A DNA stretch of 64,000 nucleotides. It comes from Fischerella muscicola PCC 7414. Lineage in GTDB: Bacteria > Cyanobacteriota > Cyanobacteriia > Cyanobacteriales > Nostocaceae. The DNA lies in NCBI RefSeq assembly GCF_000317205.1, contig NZ_AJLK01000151.1:1-64000 (forward strand), written 5' to 3'. How positions within the stretch are numbered: the stretch's first letter is position 1; each line of letters starts with the position of its first letter. The notes beneath the pieces were generated by a model that saw only the letters and a list, made by a program, of their open reading frames with translations, was not told where the DNA came from and did not search any database. Shown here in pieces: positions 53,756 to 62,152 of this stretch. A program made the translations under genes and the position numbers.

Positions 53756-56700
53756 TTGAGCCAAAAGGCAGACTCTGTGACAGATATTAATGATCTGAGG
53801 AGAATCCTCAACCTACTAGCAGCAAACACTTGTAATAATGCTGACTTTGCGAGACTATGCCAAATCCTTGACAGTAAGCAGATTATCTTCGTTCCAGGTG
53901 AACGATCTGTAGGTGTGGGCGGCAGTATAAGTGATTCTGTGATTATTACTGGCGATAACAACGTGGTCTATAAAGGCCCTAATGCTGAAGTCGTTTACCA
54001 AATCGTTCAAGATGTTTTGGAATCGTTTAAGGTTTCTGCCTTACTCACACACAGCGAATTTTCCAAATCAGCGGTAATAACAGCGAAAAAGCTAGCTGGC
54101 TATTGGGAAGTTTTGGTAGGACGGGACGGATTACTTGCTCAGATTCAATCCCTCCTTGCTGAGTCACCAGATGTGATTGTATTGCATGGACCTGGGGGGA
54201 TTGGCAAAACTCGTTTTTTGCTAGAGCTTCCTAAAATTATTCCTACTGGAACGTCTGTGCGGTACGTTCGCATTCGAGCCGAGTCTATAGAGTATGACCT
54301 AGCTTCATTGGATTGTAACAGTCGTCATGTAATTGTTGTAGATGATGCTCACCGCTTTGGACTTTTACACCAATTGGGAGAAATTTTGATAAACCCCGCA
54401 CTAGCCGGCAAAGTCACACTTGTCTTAGCTACACGTAGTCTTTTCAAAGATTCAGTCATCTACAAATTAGGCTATTTGGCTGGCTATAAAGTCAATGAAA
54501 TTGAGGTGCAACCTTTAGAAAACATTGATATAGATCAACTCCTACGAACCCCACCCTACGAAATTACTCACGACGATACACGCCATATTTTAGTTCGTAT
54601 TGCTAAAGGAGATCCCCTGATTGCTGGTGTCGCTGCTCGTTTAGTTCAACGTGGTGAGTCAGTAATAAATCTCAGCCGCGAACAAGTACTTACCAGCCAT
54701 TGTAATGACATCATCCGCGACCTTAAAGGTGAATTTAAAGATGAGTTTAAAGAGCAGTATTATATTGGCTATCTGGAGATTCTGGCGGCTTTAGGGACAA
54801 TTGATCTAAATAATCAGGAGTTACGAGAGAAAGTTCAAAAAGTTGTGAATATATCGCAATCTGATGAAGACCGAGTAATTTCTAGATTAGTGGAAGCTGG
54901 TATAGTAGAACGTTACTGGAAGACTATAAAAATTACCTCCGAAGTTCTGGCTGACCATATTTTGCTTCACCATTTCTTCCAGACTAAACAAGCAGACTAT
55001 CAAAAGAAAATTATTGAACCATTTTTTGAATTAAAACCTAAAGAGATTTTGACAACTTTAGCAGAAGCAGAAGTTAAAGGAGAGGCTCAAGCTGGTCTTT
55101 TACTAGATTGCAAATTAGATGAATTGCGTAAAATCTTAATTCAAGGAGACTACCTGACTCGACTGTCTGTTTTGGAATGGCTACAAGATTTAGCTTATCT
55201 GCGCTCCGATGATGCACTGTCGCTCGTAGCAGATATCGTGGATGAACCTGACAAGCCTGCTGAGTTTTATCAGGGTAGTTTTGGTGGGGATAAATGGGAA
55301 ATTAAACATGATTGGTTGTTAAGTAAAGCTGTAGAAATTCTTCGTTATACCTACCTAGGAAGTCTGCAATATTCTATAGTTTACCTGCACAAACTGGCTA
55401 GATATCGACCATTAGCAACAGAGTATGCTAATGTTCGTGATAAAGCAAGTAAAGCATTAGTTGAAATTGCTGAGATTAAAGTTAATAAATTATATGATGT
55501 ACAGTTAACGCTTCTTAAGAATATAGAAGTGTGGCTAAAACAAGATTTTACAAACAACTTAGAACTGAGCATTTCTTTGATTCAATCTATGCTCAATATG
55601 GTGGTTGATAATACAAAACAAGATGCCACCAAGTATATGCGAATAATTATACAGCGTGGTTGTTTACAACCATCTGAATCTTTACGGCAAGTTCGAGAAC
55701 AAGCTTTAGAGATATTATACCAAGCATATAGTCAAGCATATAGCCTACCAGAGCGATTAAAAATTATCAAATCTCTAGAATTACAAATATTATTACCTCT
55801 TTCAACGGATTTTAGAGAAGTAACATCAGAAACTTGGGTTTGGCTAAAACCTGACTGTCAAAATACAGTCAAATTTTTCTTAAACATAGTGATTCCAAAT
55901 GCTGAACTACCTATATTGGATGCTGTAGCAAAGTGGATACGTGATGCACTACACTTTAATCGTCACCAATTAGATGAATTGGAACTGTTAAGTCAGCAAT
56001 TAAAAAATAATAATTTATATCAACTATATCTATCCTTATTTAGGAATAAGCTATGGGATGATTCCGAGGATGATTATCTAGATTGGAAAGCCCTAGAAAA
56101 ACGCCATCAACAAGCAATTCATCATTATTTAGAAGGATTTTCTCCTACAACAATAGAAAAGGCAATCTGGGAATTAGAGTTGATGTTATCCCAATGTACA
56201 ATTGCTGGGGAAAGTAGTACATCTTGGTTTGAAACTTTGTTTTATAAGGTGGGAGAAAATTATCCCGAACTTGTGCCGCAAATAGTAGAGAAGGCACTGT
56301 CTGAGAATTTAATCATTAAACAGCAGCTTGGTCGCTTAATTGGAGGATTATATCGAAATAATCTAGAGGCGGGTTGGTCTTACATACAATCATGGATTGA
56401 TGGTGATGATCTAGTTTTGTGGCTGGCTGTAGCAGGTAGTTATCATTTTTTAGATTGGAGCGTGTTTCAGGATAAAGAATGGGAAGTTTTATACCGTCTT
56501 ATAAATAAAAAATCTTCACAAGTTGATTTAAAAATTCTTGAGCTTATATCGCGGTTTGCACCACATAATCCACTACGTTCAATTGAGTTTCTCAAAATAA
56601 TTGCTAATCGTAGTGATGAAAATGTCCTACTGCGTGTAGCGGAAGTTCTATCTTGGTCTTTTAAATATTCTCAAGATGGATGGGGGAAGCATTTCATAAC

Positions 56701-57397
56701 ATCTGAGGATTTGTTAAACATTGTTCAAAACTTTGAACGCCTTTCACGCCTAGACTATGCTGCTGAAGAGTGTTTAGCTATTATGGGTAAAATTGACCCC
56801 ATGAATGTTATAGATTTTATAGAACGCCGAATTATAATTCAAGCTGAACAGCATAGAATAACTGAGTATTATGAGGCAATTCACTTACCTTATTCACTTG
56901 TTGCAAAAAGCATACAGTCTAGTACTGAATACTCTAATGTACTGCGTCGAGTGCGTGACTGGATGCTACGCGAGGATGTTTGGCTATATAAGGCTCCCAA
57001 AGTATTAAAGGAAATTGCTGGTAGTTTATCAGAGCCTTTATACAGTGTTTTAATGGAGTGGGTAAAATCGGGTGACGTTCAGAAACTACATGCAGTAGCT
57101 AAAATTTTGCGTGTTTTTAATAGTGGTCAACTTTTCTACTCTTTGAGTCGAGAAATTATTTGTATTACAAATAATGAAATCATACTGAGTTATATTAGTA
57201 CTTCTATTAACTCAACTCCGGGAGTAATTGTTGGAGGATTTTCAAATCACCCCAGACAACGCCAAGAAGAAATTTCTTCTTGGTTAGAAGATGAAAATTT
57301 CCGCGTTCGGCGCTTTGCAAATAGAATGAAACAATCTCTACAGGAATACTTAGAACGTGAGTTGGAAACAGAAGAATTCGAGGAACGCAATTGGTAG
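53756..57397 (+). CDS. STAND-type P-loop ATPase with N-terminal EAD-like part (Avs/NLR-like)
   Basis: A 1213-residue protein. The frame opens at a TTG (53756); a GTG at 53774 is the alternative, and a stop lies two codons before the TTG. Residues of about 8-45 are helical like effector-associated domains, followed by the glycine-rich motif GVGGSISDSVIITGDNN (about 51-67). The NTPase has Walker A LHGPGGIGKTRFLLE (about 141-155), Walker B VIVVDDAHRF (about 192-201) and the sensor-like LVLATRSLF. From about 330 to the end it is an alpha-helical repeat array (LEILAALGTIDLNNQELREK, LLDCKLDELRKILIQ), the usual sensor of STAND proteins. It is probably an NLR-like defence sensor that signals to the upstream small protein through the shared motif. 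Confidence 0.75.
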   Translation: MSQKADSVTDINDLRRILNLLAANTCNNADFARLCQILDSKQIIFVPGERSVGVGGSISDSVIITGDNNVVYKGPNAEVVYQIVQDVLESFKVSALLTHSEFSKSAVITAKKLAGYWEVLVGRDGLLAQIQSLLAESPDVIVLHGPGGIGKTRFLLELPKIIPTGTSVRYVRIRAESIEYDLASLDCNSRHVIVVDDAHRFGLLHQLGEILINPALAGKVTLVLATRSLFKDSVIYKLGYLAGYKVNEIEVQPLENIDIDQLLRTPPYEITHDDTRHILVRIAKGDPLIAGVAARLVQRGESVINLSREQVLTSHCNDIIRDLKGEFKDEFKEQYYIGYLEILAALGTIDLNNQELREKVQKVVNISQSDEDRVISRLVEAGIVERYWKTIKITSEVLADHILLHHFFQTKQADYQKKIIEPFFELKPKEILTTLAEAEVKGEAQAGLLLDCKLDELRKILIQGDYLTRLSVLEWLQDLAYLRSDDALSLVADIVDEPDKPAEFYQGSFGGDKWEIKHDWLLSKAVEILRYTYLGSLQYSIVYLHKLARYRPLATEYANVRDKASKALVEIAEIKVNKLYDVQLTLLKNIEVWLKQDFTNNLELSISLIQSMLNMVVDNTKQDATKYMRIIIQRGCLQPSESLRQVREQALEILYQAYSQAYSLPERLKIIKSLELQILLPLSTDFREVTSETWVWLKPDCQNTVKFFLNIVIPNAELPILDAVAKWIRDALHFNRHQLDELELLSQQLKNNNLYQLYLSLFRNKLWDDSEDDYLDWKALEKRHQQAIHHYLEGFSPTTIEKAIWELELMLSQCTIAGESSTSWFETLFYKVGENYPELVPQIVEKALSENLIIKQQLGRLIGGLYRNNLEAGWSYIQSWIDGDDLVLWLAVAGSYHFLDWSVFQDKEWEVLYRLINKKSSQVDLKILELISRFAPHNPLRSIEFLKIIANRSDENVLLRVAEVLSWSFKYSQDGWGKHFITSEDLLNIVQNFERLSRLDYAAEECLAIMGKIDPMNVIDFIERRIIIQAEQHRITEYYEAIHLPYSLVAKSIQSSTEYSNVLRRVRDWMLREDVWLYKAPKVLKEIAGSLSEPLYSVLMEWVKSGDVQKLHAVAKILRVFNSGQLFYSLSREIICITNNEIILSYISTSINSTPGVIVGGFSNHPRQRQEEISSWLEDENFRVRRFANRMKQSLQEYLERELETEEFEERNW

Positions 57398-57634
57398 AGA
57401 CAATCAGCTTTCTGTGAAAATTTATTGTCGGATGAAATCTTAGAAAATTTGGAGAACACTAAGTTTGCAAACACGCGTATTATAATTCCTCAATCACTTT
57501 ACCTCCTGCGGACTGCCGCCCCATCTTGAGTTTACGGAAGGTGCGTGAGTGAGTCATAATCTAGCTTAGATTCCTATCTAAGATATTCGCCTGCCATATT
57601 TGACAGGCTGTAGTAGATTCAAATTATAGCTGAT

Positions 57635-57940
57635 TTAACTAGCGATTGACGCTATTTCTGGTGAGAATAATTTGTGATTCTCAATGGCATATTTATAGCT
57701 AAACAATCCATTGTTTGACAAGAAAAATTTTTCTTCACTACCCGATATCTTGAGTACGGTGATAACGCATGGTGGTTGAATATTATTATTGCGAATGAAT
57801 TTCCTTGCAGTTGTACAGGTTTTTTCTTGATGGTTTTGTTGATAGCAACTAAAGCTTGTAACTTTTGATAGCAAAACTTTCCCACTTAACTTACGTCTCA
57901 AATGGTATCTACCTAGTTTTTGTCGAATTCGTTTTGGCAT
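57635..57940 (-). CDS. Small basic protein, unknown
   Basis: A 101-residue basic protein starting at ATG 57940 inside the end of the GIY-YIG gene (32-base overlap). It begins PKRIRQKLGRYHLRRKLSGK and ends with NNGLFSYKYAIENHKLFSPE. Position and composition favour a real gene, but no family is recognised. It is the last gene of the 59404-to-57635 group. Confidence 0.4.
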   Translation of the reverse strand: MPKRIRQKLGRYHLRRKLSGKVLLSKVTSFSCYQQNHQEKTCTTARKFIRNNNIQPPCVITVLKISGSEEKFFLSNNGLFSYKYAIENHKLFSPEIASIAS

Positions 57941-58241
57941 TTTGCATTCTCCTTAATAATTGTGCATGGTTCTTATATCGTTTAAGTTGAATTTCAAGCT
58001 GACGGGCTTCCTGTTTACTTGAGGTTTTCCATACGTAAACAATTTTGAATTCAATGCCGCGTTTTATCGCAGCACGAGTAAATGCTGCTCCAGATCCTTG
58101 TAGATGCTGCTGAAATCTTTTCTTGAGGTTCGCGCATGAACCTAAGTAGTAACGAGCTTGATGTTTCTCGTTCCCAAGCGGACGAGATAGCTCAATCATG
58201 TAGCAGCAAGGAATTGAGGGTATCTTTCCTGACAATTCCAT
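57909..58241 (-). CDS. GIY-YIG nuclease-superfamily protein
   Basis: A 110-residue protein with the GIY-YIG core in variant form: CYMIELSRP, ARYYLGSCANLKKRFQQHL, GSGAAFTRAAIKRGIEFKIV and ARQLEIQLKRYKNHAQLLRR. The Tyr and the Arg of the second motif and the helical Glu are present. Such single-domain proteins are common in cyanobacterial plasmids; substrate and role are unknown. Confidence 0.75.
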   Translation of the reverse strand: MELSGKIPSIPCCYMIELSRPLGNEKHQARYYLGSCANLKKRFQQHLQGSGAAFTRAAIKRGIEFKIVYVWKTSSKQEARQLEIQLKRYKNHAQLLRRMQNAKTNSTKTR

Positions 58242-58294
58242 TTATGGTTTTTTAGATTAATTTGAAAGCTGAGGCGTTAGCTGATTGTGGTGGT

Positions 58295-59404
58295 TTATGT
58301 TGTTACGCAGTTGAGCCTTTCTTGTTCTTGTACCCAACTAATTACATTGGATTTACTAATGCTTACAGGCTTATCTTCACCTGCAATAAATACTTGAAAC
58401 CAGCCAGTTTCTAACTCATAGTAGTCAATAATTAAACCTGCTTTTCTGGCTGTTTGGAGAGCTAATACTTCCTGGGGTAACAATCTTTCAATTTTTAACT
58501 GTTCTTCTGGGGAAAGCTGCTTCCAAGCTTCATCTTTAACAACCAGATGCCTGTATATAGCAGTTCTAATTTGATAATAACTGGTAGCTGATTTGAGTTT
58601 TTCTGCCAGCATTAATACTTCTTCCCCAACTGGCTGCTGTTCTGTAGCGTTACTGGTGCTGGTTTGTTCCTTTTGTTTTAGCCTAGAGTTAACTTCTATA
58701 GCTTTTTCGCTCTCTGTTGGGGATGTTTCTAATTGTGGAAGCATACTCGACTCAACCACTTCAGATTCAGCAGTCTCTTCCTGCGGCTGCTCTTTTTCTT
58801 GGGATTTGATTTTGGCGTGATAGTCTGCGATCGCAGCGCGGAGAATTTGCTGGGGAAGTAGTCCATATCCATCAATCAATTCCTGTGTGAGTACTCCTGT
58901 TTGGTGATCTTCTTCCCACTGAGGAGGGAACTGACAGTAGCGATCGCCTTTTGGAGTTCTGCGCCAGATTGATATCTGTCTTTGTTGTTCCTGCTTTTGG
59001 GTTTTAAGGAGGGCTTTCCTTTCTTCGATTAACTCCAGTACCAGTTTGCAGGTCAATCCCCCAATTGGATAATCCTGTAGCTGGCTGATAATTGGTTTGT
59101 ATTGAAGAGAACACAATCTGAGAAGTATTGTTACTGGAATTGCGGCTAGGTGTTGAGGACAAGTTAAAAATTGTTGGAAGTTTTCGGCTATTTTGATCGC
59201 TCGTTTTTCCTCAGAGCTTCCTTTATCCCAACCGTATGTATCGAGCAAGGTTCGGTATTCTTTCTTGCTGTAGGTGGTTTTGTATTCGTAGAGTAGGAAA
59301 GCGGCGTGCAAATATTCTAGACTGCTGGTTTCGATATGTGCGGTTGGATTCGGATCTAATTGATGTTTTTGGAGATAAGAGATTGATGTGATAGTTCCTG
59401 GCAT
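58295..59404 (-). CDS. Hypothetical plasmid protein
   Basis: A 369-residue soluble protein. The helical N-terminal domain (LEYLHAAFLLYEYKTTYSKK, ENFQQFLTCPQHLAAIP) is followed by a Glu/Ser/Thr-rich linker (about 215-260). The C-terminal part includes LKSATSYYQIRTAIYRHL and a small beta domain (LIIDYYELETGWFQVFIAGE). No family is recognised. It heads the minus-strand group with the GIY-YIG gene, 53 bases further. Confidence 0.5.
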   Translation of the reverse strand: MPGTITSISYLQKHQLDPNPTAHIETSSLEYLHAAFLLYEYKTTYSKKEYRTLLDTYGWDKGSSEEKRAIKIAENFQQFLTCPQHLAAIPVTILLRLCSLQYKPIISQLQDYPIGGLTCKLVLELIEERKALLKTQKQEQQRQISIWRRTPKGDRYCQFPPQWEEDHQTGVLTQELIDGYGLLPQQILRAAIADYHAKIKSQEKEQPQEETAESEVVESSMLPQLETSPTESEKAIEVNSRLKQKEQTSTSNATEQQPVGEEVLMLAEKLKSATSYYQIRTAIYRHLVVKDEAWKQLSPEEQLKIERLLPQEVLALQTARKAGLIIDYYELETGWFQVFIAGEDKPVSISKSNVISWVQEQERLNCVTT

Positions 59405-59476
59405 GATAAAATTCTCTTTGCATTAATTTCGTTGGTCTTAAAAGACCACTTACCTATTTAATTCACTGCAAATAAT

Positions 59477-60067
59477 TCAGGCTGCTTGTTTGTCCCAAGC
59501 TTTTGATGATTTAGAAATAGCAGCCAAGGCATAGCCCAAGGTGTGTTTGTGAATTTTGGGCATTTTGTGAAACGACATATCCTGACCCCAATCTTGGACT
59601 GACTTGGTGCCAATATGTAATACTTGCGTGAGAGTTTTGACACAAGTTGCGCGAAAATTGGCGTGAGAGACTGTTTGTAGTACTTGTTGTTCGCTTAACC
59701 CTTCGAGGAGTATTTTTTCTAGAAAGGTTTGAGCATTTACTTCTGGTGCGTTGTATTCTCCTCTCAAGATGCTCTTTAGCTGCTTTGGCACGATTTCGGC
59801 GGCATGAATGTAAGCAAGTGAAATTTTGCAGTAGTTGGGTATTCCGTCAAAGTTGAGATCGCTTCCCCACTTACGAACTGTCGGTCTTTGTACCCCTAAG
59901 ACGGCACATAGTACGGTGATACATTTTTTGCGGTATTGCGAATCTGTTTCTTCTTCGAGAAGTTCTGGGGGGCTGAGTTCGGCTATACCGAAGCAGTAGC
60001 GTAGAAATTGTCTGGGTTCTAATCCTTGCTTTGGTAGTATTTCTACCACTTTGTAGCTCTTTTGCAT
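59477..60067 (-). CDS. Protein with a duplicated helix-turn-helix-like unit
   Basis: A 196-residue protein made of two related halves. RKKCITVLCAVLGVQRPTVR, then KWGSDLNFDGIPNYCKISLAY (about 45-90), and RATCVKTLTQVLHIGTKSVQ, then DWGQDMSFHKMPKIHKHTLGY (about 138-183), share the pattern R..C...L..VL.....V..WG.D..F...P. Each unit looks like a DNA-binding helix-turn-helix. It is divergent from the 60373 gene across a region with a perfect inverted repeat, so it may bind there. Family unknown. Confidence 0.6.
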   Translation of the reverse strand: MQKSYKVVEILPKQGLEPRQFLRYCFGIAELSPPELLEEETDSQYRKKCITVLCAVLGVQRPTVRKWGSDLNFDGIPNYCKISLAYIHAAEIVPKQLKSILRGEYNAPEVNAQTFLEKILLEGLSEQQVLQTVSHANFRATCVKTLTQVLHIGTKSVQDWGQDMSFHKMPKIHKHTLGYALAAISKSSKAWDKQAA

Positions 60068-60372
60068 CTTTATTAACTCTTACGGGATTTTTACCGAGTT
60101 AGCTTGATTTATCTCAAGCCCTTGTTTTGTGCTTTTTAGGTAAAGTTTACCGATTCGCAAAATTAGTGATGTATTAAGTTAATAATATTTAATATTTAAT
60201 GATGCACTAAATTCAGTTAGTGCATCATTAAATTCAAAAGGTTTATTGAGGGTAAGTCATTTAGTTGTTGTAGTGATATGGGTTTTGATATAAAAGTTAA
60301 TGTTTGTAACTAAAAACCCAGTTGTTTCTATAAACTGAAGAGAAACCTAGATAAACCAAGTTCAAAAAACGT
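60068..60372. other. Divergent intergenic region with a perfect inverted repeat
   Basis: About 305 AT-rich bases between two divergent DNA-binding-type genes. Besides the 17-bp inverted repeat (60194-60233) it holds ACCTAGATA at 60345-60353, the reverse complement of part of the 11-bp repeats at 43763. It is a plausible control, partition or replication region, but no iteron series is visible. Confidence 0.45.
60194..60233. promoter_or_regulatory. Perfect 17-bp inverted repeat
   Basis: Arms ATTTAATGATGCACTAA (60194-60210) and TTAGTGCATCATTAAAT (60217-60233) are exact inverted copies around a 6-base loop. The genes on both sides point away, so a terminator is unlikely. An operator or centromere-like site is more probable. 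Confidence 0.6.
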
Positions 60373-61317
60373 GTGTCAAATCAGCGCGAACGCTTTTCTG
60401 GAGGGGATACTGACCGGGTATCCTTTACCCTTGCACCCGGTGTGCGGCAAAAGGTAGATGATGTACTGCCGATATTGGGTGGCACTTTAGCAAAAACTCT
60501 AAGGCGTTTAGTTGATTTGGGTTTGGATTTAGTTGACCTAGCTCAAAAAAGTGGTAAACCAGTTCCTCAACCGGGTAATTTGGAGCAGATGTTTTCGGGT
60601 TATACCTCTTTGGGTATAGAACTGATATTTGCGTGCGAATCCTTGGGTTTACCAGTACCTGAAGTGGGTCAGGTGGGAGTTTGGTTTGTAGATAATCTCT
60701 CCCTTGGTTTGGGTGATATTGAGGGGATTAAGAAAGATAATGATTTTAGGGCATCACGTATATTTCGTTTAAGTCGAGAAATTCAGAGGTTTTTTCAGCA
60801 GCAGCTTAATGTACTATCAGAAGATGAGTATGCTGCATTTTTGAGGAATTTGCATCGGGAAGCTATTATTGGGCAAGAGTTTGTAGCTGCTTGTCAGACG
60901 CTGGGTTTGCAGTTACCAGAGACAGGAAAACTACAGGAATGGTTACAAGATTTGGTGGAGCGATCGCGCAGCCTGTCTACAGTAGAATCGCAATTATCAA
61001 ATGAGTTATTAGAAGAATGTGAGCGATTGGGGATAGATCCGCCAAAACCTGGTGAGGTTGGAGCGTGGCTACAAAATACCCGCCCTGCGGTATTTGAGGA
61101 GCCAATGCACGAACATAGGTTACCTTTTACAGATGATGGTTTGCCTTTAGGGGGGTCACAACCGTTTTTGGAGCATTTACTGACACTAAATGCACCGCCA
61201 ACTGAAGATGAGGAGTATGACATTGCTCATAGGTTTGGTGTAGACCCAGCGCATCTGAAGGAACTCATATCCCGTATGAGATTTGACAGGAACGGACAGA
61301 CAAATAATTGTCATTAA
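60373..61317 (+). CDS. Ribbon-helix-helix-like protein with four internal repeats
   Basis: A 314-residue protein with a GTG start (MSNQRERFSGGDTDR). Residues of about 15-50 (VSFTLAPGVRQKVDDVL, TLAKTLRRLVDLG) resemble a ribbon-helix-helix domain. Four copies of a unit with the pattern LG.EL..AC..LGL..P..G.....W follow: about 49-73, 80-105 (GIELIFACESLGLPVPEVGQ), 166-191 (GQEFVAACQTLGLQLPETGK) and 209-233 (NELLEECERLGIDPPKPGE). It is probably a DNA-binding, plasmid-specific protein; the repeats may mediate oligomerisation. Family unknown. Confidence 0.6.
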   Translation: MSNQRERFSGGDTDRVSFTLAPGVRQKVDDVLPILGGTLAKTLRRLVDLGLDLVDLAQKSGKPVPQPGNLEQMFSGYTSLGIELIFACESLGLPVPEVGQVGVWFVDNLSLGLGDIEGIKKDNDFRASRIFRLSREIQRFFQQQLNVLSEDEYAAFLRNLHREAIIGQEFVAACQTLGLQLPETGKLQEWLQDLVERSRSLSTVESQLSNELLEECERLGIDPPKPGEVGAWLQNTRPAVFEEPMHEHRLPFTDDGLPLGGSQPFLEHLLTLNAPPTEDEEYDIAHRFGVDPAHLKELISRMRFDRNGQTNNCH

Positions 61318-61337
61318 TAAGCTTCGGGGATAAATGC

Positions 61338-62138
61338 ATGGATGCCATTGAAGATGCCTCAACATTGTGGACTTTATTATCTAGACCTGGATGGGAGATT
61401 AAGCCGAACCCAGTAAAGCATTTACTCAAAATTAAAGCTCCTGACTACCAGGAAGCATTAATACTTTATACTAACTATCGAAAATTTCTAGCGACGTGGG
61501 CTGCATCCCTCAACTGTACCTGTGCTTTGATTGGAATTCAGGGGATGCGTGGGTCTGCATTCAAAATTCTTGCAGCAACGCCAGCATCGCAGCAGAAGTT
61601 ATACGAAGACTTAATTTTTGCGAGCTTACAAAAGTCGGTTCGTTTTGAATTTAATGGACTGGCCGAAAGCGATCGCTACTTTGAGGATAATATCTACGAA
61701 TCTCCAGGCTTTTACATTGCCGAAACTTTTTTGTACCCTGAACTCAGACCAATTGTTGATGAAGTATTTTCAAACCCAGAAAAGAAACTTGCTTTAACAC
61801 GAATGTCTGACAATTTTCAATTGATCGTGTCTGCATCAGCAGCACGGGCAATGAGTTCTGACTCACAAGATGTGGTGCGTCGTCGAACCACAGATTTTTG
61901 GCACGCTAGAGACTACCAGATTTTCATACAGAAGTTTAAGCAAGATGGTAGCACAGGTTTTGAAATCACTTACCAGGCAACGACAAATTTGCCCAAGACT
62001 AATCCTTTAGCAGCGTGGGCACAGTTTACTACGAGTTATAGGTTTTTTGAGATTGATATAGGCGGACGCAGGGAAGTTTACCGTTTGGGTGAAGGTAAGG
62101 ATATTACACCCATCAGTCGTCCCAAGGTTGTTTCATAA
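61338..62138 (+). CDS. Hypothetical protein, possibly PAS-like C-terminus
   Basis: A 266-residue soluble protein. I take ATG 61338, 20 bases after the previous stop; a TTG start would overlap that gene. The middle has YRKFLATWAASLNCTCALIG; the C-terminal part reads TTDFWHARDYQIFIQKFKQD, STGFEITYQATTNLP and SYRFFEIDIGGRREVYRLG. This resembles cyanobacterial PAS-fold proteins with a TDFW motif, but I am not certain. It is probably cotranscribed with its neighbours. Confidence 0.5.
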   Translation: MDAIEDASTLWTLLSRPGWEIKPNPVKHLLKIKAPDYQEALILYTNYRKFLATWAASLNCTCALIGIQGMRGSAFKILAATPASQQKLYEDLIFASLQKSVRFEFNGLAESDRYFEDNIYESPGFYIAETFLYPELRPIVDEVFSNPEKKLALTRMSDNFQLIVSASAARAMSSDSQDVVRRRTTDFWHARDYQIFIQKFKQDGSTGFEITYQATTNLPKTNPLAAWAQFTTSYRFFEIDIGGRREVYRLGEGKDITPISRPKVVS

Positions 62139-62152
62139 GATAGCGAGGTTTT

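Noticed and set aside
57589-57608. A GCCTG/CAGGC hairpin between the STAND gene and the next minus-strand gene
   Set aside because: The stem is only five base pairs and no T-run follows, so it cannot be called a terminator.
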